A DNA stretch of 33,060 nt from the NCBI GenBank assembly GCA_017885385.1, contig JAFNGF010000023.1, positions 1 through 33,060 on the forward strand. The letters are read 5' to 3'. The notes below the pieces were generated by a model that saw nothing but the letters and a program-made list of their open reading frames with translations, did not search any database and was not told where the DNA came from. The stretch's first letter is position 1. Each line of letters starts with the position of its first letter. Below are positions 1 through 7,969 of the stretch, one piece after another. This DNA is from Planctomycetota bacterium (GTDB taxonomy: Bacteria; Planctomycetota; Phycisphaerae; Sedimentisphaerales; Anaerobacaceae). The position numbers and the translations under genes were made by a program.

Positions 1-953
1 TGGACGATACTTCGGGTTAGCTCCTGAACCATAGGGTTCGTATTGATATACTCAGTACGTCTTCCTATCAGCTCTTGTGGCGCGATGGCTTGTTGTTCAG
101 CTTGCTGGAGAAACTGTACCTGGGCTTCAAGGTTGATTCTGCGCGCCTCTATTCGGGTTAGTTCGCCCAGCAAGGCGGTAACCCGCTGCAAGGCCATGTC
201 TTGTCGCCCACCCAAAGTGGTTGTTCCAAACGGGTCTGCCAGTTCGCGCAGCTTTGTGCGGTGATCGTCCAGCCTTTGGACAAGCGTTTTTCGCTCGCTT
301 TCCAGAGTGGCCAGCTTTTGGTTCTCGTCTTGGGTGGCTCTGGTGCCTTCAAGAGCCATATAGGCACTAATGAAAGCGTCTACGATCTGCTTCGCTTCGT
401 TACCGTTTGTGCTTTTCACGGTCACTTCTATTAGCTCAGTCCTTCGAGCGGGAGCGGCGGTAATAATTCCACCTTGTATTGCGTCTTTCAATACGTTGGC
501 TGGTTCGCGATTTGCTTCGGCACCCTTAAGTTGGCGTTTGAGTTTCGCGACAAAGCCAACCGGTTCTTTCTGGAAGAAGGACAAATTCTTGTCTGCCAGG
601 GTGTCTGCCACCCATTGCACTACCTTCTTACTGGTAATGAGTCTTGCCTGTGTGTATACAAAGCTTTCGTAGTTTGATATTACCCCTTGTTCCGCTTCGC
701 CGGTCAGGATATTCGGTATGATTGGGGCCACTCGTATTGCGCCAGTTACGTTGTATAGTGGCTCTATTAGAAGCCAAATCGCAGGGACTCCTAAGCCGCA
801 CATTACAACAAAGACAAGCAGTACAATGTACCACCGGCGAAGCACACCCTTCACCAAATCCGATGTGCCTTGGCTGCCGGCTTCCGGCGGTGTTTCAAGA
901 TACGCAGGCTTTTGTTCGATAACCTGAGCGGTGTATCTATCTAAATTATCCAT
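1..953 (-). CDS. Wzz/GumC-type polysaccharide chain-length regulator, partial (3' end outside window)
   Basis: Inner-membrane protein of the polysaccharide co-polymerase class, which sets glycan chain length with a Wzy polymerase and an exporter. The ORF opens at ATG 951-953 (residues MDNLDRYTAQ) behind an AGAGGA ribosome site about 8 bases upstream, and stays open to base 1, giving 317 residues without a stop. A transmembrane helix lies at about residues 41-62 after a short cytoplasmic tail. A periplasmic Wzz-like alpha/beta domain follows, with phrases such as VKSTNGNEAKQIVDAF near residue 179, and then a long helical, probably coiled-coil stretch to the edge. It begins 28 bases after the exosortase fusion stop, so it is probably co-transcribed. 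Whether a C-terminal tyrosine-kinase (BY-kinase) domain follows cannot be seen. Family call is firm from layout; exact subfamily is not. Confidence 0.85.
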   Translation of the reverse strand, partial: MDNLDRYTAQVIEQKPAYLETPPEAGSQGTSDLVKGVLRRWYIVLLVFVVMCGLGVPAIWLLIEPLYNVTGAIRVAPIIPNILTGEAEQGVISNYESFVYTQARLITSKKVVQWVADTLADKNLSFFQKEPVGFVAKLKRQLKGAEANREPANVLKDAIQGGIITAAPARRTELIEVTVKSTNGNEAKQIVDAFISAYMALEGTRATQDENQKLATLESERKTLVQRLDDHRTKLRELADPFGTTTLGGRQDMALQRVTALLGELTRIEARRINLEAQVQFLQQAEQQAIAPQELIGRRTEYINTNPMVQELTRSIV

Positions 954-981
954 TTCTGGTGTCCTCTTTGTTCTGCGATTC

Positions 982-2976
982 TCACTTTCGCCTTACAGCT
1001 ATTATAGCCTCTTTTTGCGTAGGAGGCATGGTAAGTTTTGCCAAAATCCAGAGTTCCGCAACGACAGTTGCAAGGGCTAAGGGCATCATCGCATATCCAC
1101 CGAAGTCGTGGAACACTTTTTCCCAGTATTCTCCACTTACGACCGTAAAGGCAAGTGCCGTGATTGCCAACCGCGTCGTGTTACACAACAAAGCTACCGG
1201 TAGGCTCGAAGCAAAAACAATCAGCTTTTCCCACCATGTGCGCTTGACTAATAGGACCACTAAGCCGCTGATAACAAAAAAGGCAGTGACCATCCTGAGG
1301 CCATTGCAGGCCTCAGCTACCGCCACGCTTGCACTGCCGATATGAATGACATTGCCTTCTTGCATGACACTATAGCCCATCGTCTCCAGGCAGAATACTG
1401 CTGATGAGGTGGCCCATTCCTGCAGCGGTAAGGCAATAGCTGCCTGGATTCGGTTCGGCCAGGGCAACATTAAGCATAGAAACAGCAGCACAGTAGATAC
1501 TCTTCGCAAAAGCGGCCAGCCGAACAGAAGCAACACCAGGGCAGCGACACTTAGAGCAATAGATAAGTTCTCAGCCGAACTGTAGATGAGGGCAAGGCCG
1601 GAAAGTCTGACCGCCTGGGCGCCGACGAAGAAAAGTATGCCCCAAAGAGACGGCCTTATCCGGCATTGAGCAAGATCGTTGTGCCTCGACCATAAAATGT
1701 AGACAGCCAAAAACGGCACTAAAAGGCCGCTGGAATATTCATCGCTTCTCTGCCACATCTGCCAAAGCTCAACGACGCCTCGCCAGTAGGACCAGAGAAG
1801 GGCGACCAAAACAACGCCCATTGCAAGCCCGGGAATGAGCTGGGCTTTGTGCCCGTCAACCCAGGCTGGTAGCTTTGCGTTGATTCCAGCAAGTTGAGGT
1901 GGCGATGTAATTCGCAGTTTGCTTGTCGTGTTCTTTACTGCCATAAAGGCCTTGCCAGCGCATTGTAGTATTCCCGGTGCTTTGAACATTATAGACTCTT
2001 CTTCTACAATCGTATTAGCGGGCACAACGGCGTGGTAGTCAATTAAGCACCGTTGGATTTGGCAATTCGGACCAATCGTGGCCTCATCCCAGAGTGCGCT
2101 ATTTACAACCACACTACCCTGGCCGATCGTGACGCCTCGCTCAATGATTGCTGGCCCAACAATAACCACGTCCTTTGATATCTGGGCGCCATCCATTATA
2201 GCAACTGGGCCGCAAATTCGCACACTTGGATGTATGCTCACGTTATCCGCCATCCACGCAGTTTGCGAATCTGTTCGTTTGCAGAGATTCAAACCTGTGT
2301 CTGCGCCTGGGCCGTTTTCAAGGTAATTAGCGATGGCATTTAAGTAACTCTGCCGATCTCGAAAGTTCCCTGCAGGCTTTGGCAATGTTACAGTATGAAC
2401 GGTTTTGCCAACTCTGATCATTTCACGAATTAATCCTTCCTTGATGTCAAAGTACCCTTCTTTAGGTACATGTTGCAGGATAGCGGGGTTACAGACGTAG
2501 ATACAGGAGCCCTGGCCCGTAAGCTGGCTATTTTCTTGGTTCGGATTTAACATCACCGTCAGGTCCGCCCCACCATCGCGATGGGCCTGCAATAAAACAT
2601 CGATTTTGGGAGGCGATATTATCGTAGCTGGGAACACTATGAATACCGCATCTGTTTCATTGTCAGCAGCACCGCGGATACATCCAGCAGTACCAACCGG
2701 CAGCGGTTCGTCCAAAAACTTCAACTCTAAACGATTGTCAACGTGAATCGAATCTGCCAACAACGAGCTGTCGCCGGCCGAACAAATAGTGACTTGTCTT
2801 AGTCCTTGATCTGCGAGAGAAGTTAGCATACGCTCAAGCGCAGGTCGCCCCGACACCGGCCACAACGCCGTTGGCAGGCGCCTCGCTAACGGACACATAG
2901 TAAAATCCCGGTTTCCCGCGAGAATCACCGCTTTGACCTTTTGTCTTTTGAGTAATTGCCTGCGCATCATCACCAT
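982..2976 (-). CDS. Fusion: degenerate sugar nucleotidyltransferase + left-handed beta-helix, then exosortase (664 aa)
   Basis: Residues ~14-220 align by eye with mannose-1-phosphate guanylyltransferase-like enzymes (VKAVILAG, DEPLPVGTAG, FDIKEGLIREMI), and ~245-330 form a hexapeptide beta-helix (SIHPSVRICGPVAI...). Residues ~380-650 are a polytopic exosortase with the expected triad: Cys557 in AEACNGLRM, Arg602 in CNTTRLAIT and His623 in VFHDFGGYAMM. Exosortases process and anchor secreted proteins with short C-terminal sorting signals (PEP-CTERM type) and often sit in exopolysaccharide loci. The nucleotidyltransferase half has lost its hallmarks: GGxGTRL reads GNRDFTM, the PK lysine is T (LPTAL), and the LxGD metal aspartate is missing (FIVFPATII). 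There is no EpsI/DUF3485 extension. GGAGG lies about 15 bases before the first ATG; in-frame ATGs at codons 3 and 4 are alternatives. Confidence 0.88.
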   Translation of the reverse strand: MVMMRRQLLKRQKVKAVILAGNRDFTMCPLARRLPTALWPVSGRPALERMLTSLADQGLRQVTICSAGDSSLLADSIHVDNRLELKFLDEPLPVGTAGCIRGAADNETDAVFIVFPATIISPPKIDVLLQAHRDGGADLTVMLNPNQENSQLTGQGSCIYVCNPAILQHVPKEGYFDIKEGLIREMIRVGKTVHTVTLPKPAGNFRDRQSYLNAIANYLENGPGADTGLNLCKRTDSQTAWMADNVSIHPSVRICGPVAIMDGAQISKDVVIVGPAIIERGVTIGQGSVVVNSALWDEATIGPNCQIQRCLIDYHAVVPANTIVEEESIMFKAPGILQCAGKAFMAVKNTTSKLRITSPPQLAGINAKLPAWVDGHKAQLIPGLAMGVVLVALLWSYWRGVVELWQMWQRSDEYSSGLLVPFLAVYILWSRHNDLAQCRIRPSLWGILFFVGAQAVRLSGLALIYSSAENLSIALSVAALVLLLFGWPLLRRVSTVLLFLCLMLPWPNRIQAAIALPLQEWATSSAVFCLETMGYSVMQEGNVIHIGSASVAVAEACNGLRMVTAFFVISGLVVLLVKRTWWEKLIVFASSLPVALLCNTTRLAITALAFTVVSGEYWEKVFHDFGGYAMMPLALATVVAELWILAKLTMPPTQKEAIIAVRRK

Positions 2977-3414
2977 AGTTTGGTGTCTCAGCCTCCGTGC
3001 TTCAGATAAACCATCAATGGACAGGTCTGCTAATTGCTAAACATGGGAGCGGTGACTTATCTCGTCTAACTTCTTTTACGGTTGACGCCATAGCAAGTCT
3101 GAACGCACGCGCAAACACCCTTTTCCTCTGATTCTTAGCAACGTGTAGACCACCTACAGTTCATTTCCGCCTATGAATCTCACGCCCCCATTTGGTATGT
3201 AGGTCTCATCTATGCGGTCTCCAGCACTGCTCTGATTCGTCCCGCCTGATCGTAGATTCATCCCGCTTCCAGATGGGTGACCCTAAGAGCCACACGCTCC
3301 GAGATTTCGGTGAGACCATACCATTTTGCGGCGATTACAGCTAAACAAATTCGGTTTGTATTTGCGAGAGAGAATCGTACTATTATTCTGCGCACTTCAC
3401 GAACAGTCTTTGTG
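2977..3414. other. 438-bp intergenic stretch with a 21-bp-spaced direct repeat, no convincing gene
   Basis: This gap separates the SGNH hydrolase gene (stop at 3415) from the exosortase fusion (start at 2976) in an otherwise tightly packed operon. I see no good -35/-10 pair on the minus strand, no U-tailed hairpin and no RNA gene. A 12-base direct repeat (GATTC[G/A]TCCCGC on the plus strand) occurs at 3234-3245 and 3255-3266. A 34-codon minus ORF with a GTG start at 3118 (stop at 3014) has a GAGGA box six bases upstream but no recognisable product. The plus-strand ORFs here look random. Confidence 0.5.
3234..3266. repeat. Pair of 12-bp direct repeats with 21-bp period (possible tandem operator)
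   Basis: GATTCGTCCCGC (3234-3245) and GATTCATCCCGC (3255-3266) differ at one base and start 21 bases apart, about two helical turns. They lie about 260-290 bases upstream of the exosortase-fusion start. The spacing is what a dimeric regulator on one DNA face would use, but with only two copies chance cannot be excluded. Confidence 0.3.
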
Positions 3415-4551
3415 TCAGTCTGCTGTCAGAACCTCTCCGCCGTCAGTGTCATTATCCAGGATTTCCTCGCTTAACAGACCTGACTCAAGAATGATTTTTG
3501 CCAAACCCTCGCCCACAATTCGGCAGCCGAGCGGAGTAAAGTGACCGTCCGACCGTTCCCAGTAAAGTATCTTACCGTTATGCTGCTTGAATGATTCCAC
3601 CGGACAGAACACTGTAAAGTGTCTATCTTCTGCAAATTCCTCCCATGGGAATTTTGATATGTGTTCTGTTCGGCTTCGCCAAAATGGAATATCAAGAATT
3701 AAGAAGTTGGCTCCGTGAGAAATGCACTGCTGTCTGATTTCCTCCAGAATTGCTATTGTCAAGTGCCTCTGGTATTCCAATACCACTTCGGTGGCGTCAC
3801 TTTCGTTTGGAGATTGTGCTGAGCTGGCCGGATTGGACAGAATTCGTATTGTAGGGAGGATTTTATATTTCACTAAATTGGCCGCCTTGTCACGTACAAG
3901 GGTGTACAGGTGTAGGTGTTCGCCTACAAAGCGATAAATCTTGGACCTAAACAAAACTTCCTGTAGTTTTGTGGCTGGCAAATAGGTTTTGCCACGGCGA
4001 ACTAAGCGGCCGTCTTCCAGCCCGAACAGATCTGCTCGAATGTTGTCGTCAAGGTCTGAACCATGCCAGGCAAGCAGAACAAGGTCAGGCTCGTACCGAA
4101 AACCCTCTTCTCTTAGAGTGATCAGTTCCTCAGCATTTCCGTGACCCGAGACCGAGAGGTTTACAACTTCACATCTTATTCCGTTTTTTTCAAGAGCCTT
4201 TTGCATTTGGCTGGTGAAGGTATCTTGTATATCCACGCCATAACCCATTCCGAAAGAGTCCCCCAGCACCACTATTCTCTTTAGTCCGGGCGGTTTTTCG
4301 TAGGGTATCTCGCTGTCGGCACGGATACCTTTCGAGTTTGTCCGAATGTTAATGCGATAATCAGGTGTGACATGCCAGTAGCTGCAGTTGGGCTCGTTGC
4401 CTCTTATCCCGTAATCCGTGGGGCGCACGTAACGGGGAAGAATCGACTGTGGTGCAAAGACGCGAAGGAAAACTTCTGCAGCAAGCAGGCAATATGCAGC
4501 GACGAATAGTGTTTTTGCAATCCGTTGCCATATCCAGGTTGTCAATCTCAT
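3415..4551 (-). CDS. Membrane-anchored SGNH/GDSL hydrolase-fold protein (AlgX/AlgJ-like role)
   Basis: 378 residues from the preferred ATG at 4551. A longer reading from 4596 would run into the upstream MBOAT gene, and the 4551 ATG has AGGGAAG about 8 bases upstream, leaving a 13-base gap. A signal-anchor helix (TLFVAAYCLLAAEVFLRVF) is followed by SGNH blocks: VVLGDSFGMGYG with Ser99, NLSVSGHGNAEE, an unusual block III AWHGSDLDDN in place of GxND, and DGHFTPLG near the C-terminus. Such proteins usually add or remove acyl groups on exported polysaccharide in the periplasm alongside an MBOAT acyl donor channel. It immediately follows the MBOAT gene, as in alginate-acetylation type modules. The altered block III makes transferase versus esterase activity uncertain. 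Confidence 0.85.
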   Translation of the reverse strand: MRLTTWIWQRIAKTLFVAAYCLLAAEVFLRVFAPQSILPRYVRPTDYGIRGNEPNCSYWHVTPDYRINIRTNSKGIRADSEIPYEKPPGLKRIVVLGDSFGMGYGVDIQDTFTSQMQKALEKNGIRCEVVNLSVSGHGNAEELITLREEGFRYEPDLVLLAWHGSDLDDNIRADLFGLEDGRLVRRGKTYLPATKLQEVLFRSKIYRFVGEHLHLYTLVRDKAANLVKYKILPTIRILSNPASSAQSPNESDATEVVLEYQRHLTIAILEEIRQQCISHGANFLILDIPFWRSRTEHISKFPWEEFAEDRHFTVFCPVESFKQHNGKILYWERSDGHFTPLGCRIVGEGLAKIILESGLLSEEILDNDTDGGEVLTAD

Positions 4552-4564
4552 GTCCTTTGCTTCC

Positions 4565-6238
4565 CTAAAATGCAAAGTATACGAATTCCTTACCACCGCT
4601 CTCTGCCAAACTCAGAACCGACATAATCACGAATAACCAGACATTTAGACGTATAAACCACGGCAATCGCGATAAGGGATTTAATGTCCCGGTCAGACCT
4701 TGAATGGCTTGAAACAACACGAGGAACCAGCAATAGAATACGAGTTTGCCGAAACAACTTGTCGCCTCAGTTGACAGACTTGGATGTAGCAAGATAGATT
4801 GCGAGAAAACCCCTACGGTGTTGAGGTTTCGGGCACGAAACAAGACCCAGCCGGCACAACTCAAATGGAACATAAAGGCGCATTGGATAGCTGAAACCCA
4901 CCATCGTGGTGTTTCGCCGTCGGAATTGCGAGTAAGAGTATGATGTAGAGTAACAAGTATGCCTTGAAACACTCCCCAGAGGACAAATGTCCATGCGGCA
5001 CCGTGCCACAACCCACATAACAAGAACGTGACCATCATGTTACGGGCTGTTTTACAAAGGCCGTAGCGACTGCCGCCCAGCGGGATATACAGATAGTCTC
5101 GCAGCCAACTTGAGAGGCTGATGTGCCAGCGTCGCCAGAAGTCGGATGGGTTCCTCGCAAAATAGGGAAGATTGAAGTTAAGTCTGACGTTAAACCCCAA
5201 CAATTGGGCAACACCGCGTGCGATGTCGGTATAGCCTGAGAAGTCACAGTAAATCTGGAAGGCAAAAGCATAAATCGCTGCCAATAACCGAATGCCGTCT
5301 TGCGGGACCGCTAATGCTGAAGCAGGGTTGTCGAATGGGGCGAAGGTTGTGTTTACAATCTTGGCCAGATTGTCAGCAACTACCATTTTTTTGTATAGCC
5401 CCCAGATGATAAGCCATATACCTTCTCGTAAGTCACAGGACTTTATCGCACGCGGTTTTTGAAACTGAGGTAAAAGAGTTGTTCCTCGTTCGATAGGTCC
5501 TGAAAGGACCAAAGGAAAAAATGTAGTAAAAAGTGCTATGTCGAGCAGAGAGTCATTCGCCTGACTTGTTCGGCGGTAAACATCTATGACGTAACCCATT
5601 GTCTGGAACGTGTAAAAGGATATGCCTATAGGCATTATGATGTTGAGCGTTTCGGTATTCACTGAGATACCGGCGATGGAGTGAACCAGGGTGCGGAACG
5701 TATCTACAAAGAAGTTGCAGTACTTGAAGATTCCAAGCACGGTCAGGTTAATTGTTATGCTGAATACGAGGAAGAATTTTCGTCTATGGTTGTCTCTTAA
5801 ACGGCAAAGGAACGGGTAACTGATATTGATAAGAACTATCGCTGCTATGATACCCAGTGTGAGGATATAATGCTGTGCATCGGCATAAACAAGATTATTC
5901 CAGTCCACTGTTAGTAAAGGACGCCATTTCGGAAGCGAGAATTTCACAGCGTTCCATTTTAATCCCAGGAAGAGCATGACCGCTAAGATACAGAATCCCG
6001 ATGCCCGAGCACGTTGCTTGCCTGTCATTTGTCCCCTATCTATCGATAGAGCGCAGCAGTAGGCAACTACACTTGACAGCGCTATCAGCACCAGAAAGCG
6101 GACATCCCACCAGCCATAAAAAACGTAACTTGCAGCCAGAAGCAGCAGATTCTGCAACCGATACGAACGGCGCAACGACCAGTAGAAAACAAAGACAATG
6201 ACGAAGAAAACTTCAAATGCTATACTATTGAATGACAT
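4565..6238 (-). CDS. MBOAT-family O-acyltransferase (AlgI/DltB-like)
   Basis: 557-residue polytopic membrane protein of the membrane-bound O-acyltransferase family, which moves acyl groups across the inner membrane for O-acylation of surface glycans. The family signature is complete: QIYCDFSGYTDIARG (~328-342), FWRRWHISLSSWLRDYLYIP with His372, and LLCGLWHGAAWTFVLWG carrying the buried catalytic His412. About a dozen hydrophobic segments are evident, and the N-terminus (FNSIAFEVFFVIVFVFYW) is typical of AlgI-like proteins. Length matches AlgI-type enzymes plus some C-terminal helices. It starts two bases after the stop of the upstream SGNH gene and sits between two SGNH hydrolases, indicating a dedicated acylation module. 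The acyl group (acetyl is commonest) cannot be read from sequence. Confidence 0.94.
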   Translation of the reverse strand: MSFNSIAFEVFFVIVFVFYWSLRRSYRLQNLLLLAASYVFYGWWDVRFLVLIALSSVVAYCCALSIDRGQMTGKQRARASGFCILAVMLFLGLKWNAVKFSLPKWRPLLTVDWNNLVYADAQHYILTLGIIAAIVLINISYPFLCRLRDNHRRKFFLVFSITINLTVLGIFKYCNFFVDTFRTLVHSIAGISVNTETLNIIMPIGISFYTFQTMGYVIDVYRRTSQANDSLLDIALFTTFFPLVLSGPIERGTTLLPQFQKPRAIKSCDLREGIWLIIWGLYKKMVVADNLAKIVNTTFAPFDNPASALAVPQDGIRLLAAIYAFAFQIYCDFSGYTDIARGVAQLLGFNVRLNFNLPYFARNPSDFWRRWHISLSSWLRDYLYIPLGGSRYGLCKTARNMMVTFLLCGLWHGAAWTFVLWGVFQGILVTLHHTLTRNSDGETPRWWVSAIQCAFMFHLSCAGWVLFRARNLNTVGVFSQSILLHPSLSTEATSCFGKLVFYCWFLVLFQAIQGLTGTLNPLSRLPWFIRLNVWLFVIMSVLSLAESGGKEFVYFAF

Positions 6239-6240
6239 CC

Positions 6241-7011
6241 CTAGTTCTCAGCTAGATCGTAGTTTTGCAACAGTTTCTCTAATATGGGAACTATAGAATT
6301 ATTAATCGCTTGGTAGCCTGCCGAATTCAAATGAAACGTGTCTCGTGCGTACTCCGGTTTTAGAGTCTTGCCGACAGACAAGATTGGATCACAATTGACC
6401 ACTGTCACTCTCGGGCCACCCAAGCCTCTGATCATTGCATTAGTTTTCTCCACCGCCTCGCGGATTCCGTCCGACCAAATCAGCCTGTAAAGAAGTCCAA
6501 CTGTACCAGGAGAGAATATGGTCAGAACTACCACATGGGTATTGTGTTCCGTCGTCTGCTTGACTATAGTCCTCAAGTTCTTCTGGCACGTCTCAGTAAT
6601 TTCGTCCTTGCGCTTAGGAAAGACACCTATGGTCTTGAGGTCATTGATTCCCACTTGTATAACCACTACAGACGGCCGTAGTCGAATGATGTCTCTATCT
6701 AATCTGAGAATTGTTTGGGCGGTAGTCTCACCACTGACGCCGCGGTTCAGCAACTGACAATTCGGGACACAAGGTAGAGGGTCCCAGTAGGCGATCCTCG
6801 AATCACCTAACAAGATAACCCTTGCTTTTCCCGCCTGAGGCGGTTGCCGTTGGAGGTTTTCTGCCGCGAAGCTCCTGGCGCTCGTCGGATCAAGCCGAAC
6901 CATTTGAAGTTCACGGTAGAGTCTGGTAACCTGTCGATAAAGAATGATATTAACCAGGCCTGAGAACAGGAGGCACAATACAAGCACAAATGGCACAATC
7001 TTAGATCTCAT
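6241..7011 (-). CDS. SGNH/GDSL-type esterase with N-terminal membrane anchor
   Basis: 256 residues with a hydrophobic N-terminus (residues ~6-24) that should anchor it facing the periplasm. All SGNH blocks are intact: ILLGDSRIAYW with nucleophile Ser71, NRGVSGET with the oxyanion Gly91, VGINDLK with Asn123, and DTFHLNSAGY with Asp224 and His227. This is the classical lipase/acylhydrolase GDSL_2 arrangement, so hydrolysis or transfer of an ester-linked acyl group on the glycan is likely. Its ATG overlaps the stop of the upstream Alg13-like gene by four bases (ATGA), and its own stop lies two bases before the MBOAT start, supporting translational coupling. Unlike the second SGNH protein of this locus, its block III is canonical, so the two may be functionally distinct. 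Confidence 0.88.
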   Translation of the reverse strand: MRSKIVPFVLVLCLLFSGLVNIILYRQVTRLYRELQMVRLDPTSARSFAAENLQRQPPQAGKARVILLGDSRIAYWDPLPCVPNCQLLNRGVSGETTAQTILRLDRDIIRLRPSVVVIQVGINDLKTIGVFPKRKDEITETCQKNLRTIVKQTTEHNTHVVVLTIFSPGTVGLLYRLIWSDGIREAVEKTNAMIRGLGGPRVTVVNCDPILSVGKTLKPEYARDTFHLNSAGYQAINNSIVPILEKLLQNYDLAEN

Positions 7012-7505
7012 GCCTTTTCGCCTTCTGCGGTTAGCCCGCTCAGAAACCTTGCAATCCGGACAGCAACTGCCATTGGCTGAGCCTGTCGTTTACAGGGCAC
7101 AAAGGTCCTTAACCGCGTTAGTTTTTCGGGCAATTCCTCCACTTCATAAGCTACAAGTACATAGGCCAGTTTTTCAAATCTCTTGGCAACTGCCACTTGG
7201 TGGTCGTTCACCACCTCCCCATAGCTTTGCCGTCGCGGCATCACGAGGAGAGGCTTTTCATACTCCATCGCCTTCGAAATGGTTCCTATACCTGCATGAC
7301 TGATTACACTGGAAGCCTCACGCAGACGCTTATCAAAAAGGTGGTTTTCAAGGGAGCACACAGCTTGAAAATTACGCGGCCGATACGAGCTATTGCCAAT
7401 CTGCGCGAATATCTCCTCCTCAAATCCACTATGATCGACGGCGTCATCAACGGATTTAACCAAACGATCAAAGGGAAATTGTGTCCCTACAGTGAGGAAA
7501 ATCAT
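7008..7505 (-). CDS. Alg13/PssE-like glycosyltransferase catalytic subunit (GT28 C-terminal type)
   Basis: 165 residues matching the small, UDP-sugar-binding half of the bipartite Alg13/Alg14 glycosyltransferases (bacterial PssE, Cps14G, EpsF-like). It starts MIFLTVGTQFPFDRLV, the hallmark of this family, and contains SHAGIGTISKAMEYEKPLLVMP, the nucleotide-binding glycine-rich region, followed by a conserved GEVVNDHQ segment. Length agrees with stand-alone Alg13 homologues. It overlaps the preceding Alg14-like gene by four bases (ATGA at 7502-7505), which fits formation of an obligate complex in which the Alg14 partner docks it to the membrane. The sugar transferred is not evident; relatives add glucose, galactose or GlcNAc to a lipid-linked acceptor. 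Confidence 0.9.
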   Translation of the reverse strand: MIFLTVGTQFPFDRLVKSVDDAVDHSGFEEEIFAQIGNSSYRPRNFQAVCSLENHLFDKRLREASSVISHAGIGTISKAMEYEKPLLVMPRRQSYGEVVNDHQVAVAKRFEKLAYVLVAYEVEELPEKLTRLRTFVPCKRQAQPMAVAVRIARFLSGLTAEGEKA

Positions 7506-7969
7506 ATGACTTCCCCTACGTATTCGACATTTCTGTATTGTGCCGCGAGTTCAGGCCACTGCACAAGGAAGAGGCTCGCAATGTATCTGACCATCCTCCC
7601 TGACAGAGATAACCGTTCTATATTTGTAATGCTGTCAATCCAGACAATTTCAGCGCCAGTTGTTTTGGCCAGGAAACAGACTATGCACCCTACGGCTGCA
7701 CCTGTGCTTATAACAACTCCAGGCCTTTCGCGCAAGAGGGCTTTCAGACACCGCGCGAAAACCCGAATAACGCGCAGAGGATATCTGCGGTTGCACTCCC
7801 CAACAATATAGACATTTCCGTACTCTTGAAGTTGCTTGGCGACAACATCTGTTGTCGTAACACAAAATGTCTCGTGTCCTTTCCAACTTTCACTGAGTCT
7901 TAATAGCTGGCTGAGATGTCCTCCTCCCGACGCTGCCAAGCAAATCTTCAGTTTTCTTGCTATTACCAT
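7502..7969 (-). CDS. Alg14/PssD-like membrane-anchoring glycosyltransferase subunit
   Basis: 155 residues from ATG 7967-7969. A longer frame from 8059 would overlap the CapA-like gene by almost 100 bases, so the internal start, overlapping the upstream stop by seven bases and preceded by AGGG, is preferred. The protein begins MVIARKLKICLAASGGGHLSQLL, where the GGGH(L)xQL motif is diagnostic of Alg14/PssD/Cps14F. Later come GVVISTGAAVGC and VWIDSITNIERLSLSGR, also conserved in this family. It lacks an obvious long N-terminal helix and probably associates with the membrane through a hydrophobic face. It works with the adjacent Alg13-like protein as one glycosyltransferase acting on a lipid-linked intermediate. 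Confidence 0.88.
   Translation of the reverse strand: MVIARKLKICLAASGGGHLSQLLRLSESWKGHETFCVTTTDVVAKQLQEYGNVYIVGECNRRYPLRVIRVFARCLKALLRERPGVVISTGAAVGCIVCFLAKTTGAEIVWIDSITNIERLSLSGRMVRYIASLFLVQWPELAAQYRNVEYVGEVI

Noticed and set aside
3014-3118. 34-codon minus ORF with GTG start in the 2977-3414 gap
   Set aside because: Only a GAGGA box supports it; the product has no hydrophobic segment, motif or family resemblance.
7197-7811. 204-codon plus-strand ORF
   Set aside because: It is antisense to the Alg13/Alg14-like genes, whose motifs are unmistakable; its translation resembles no family.
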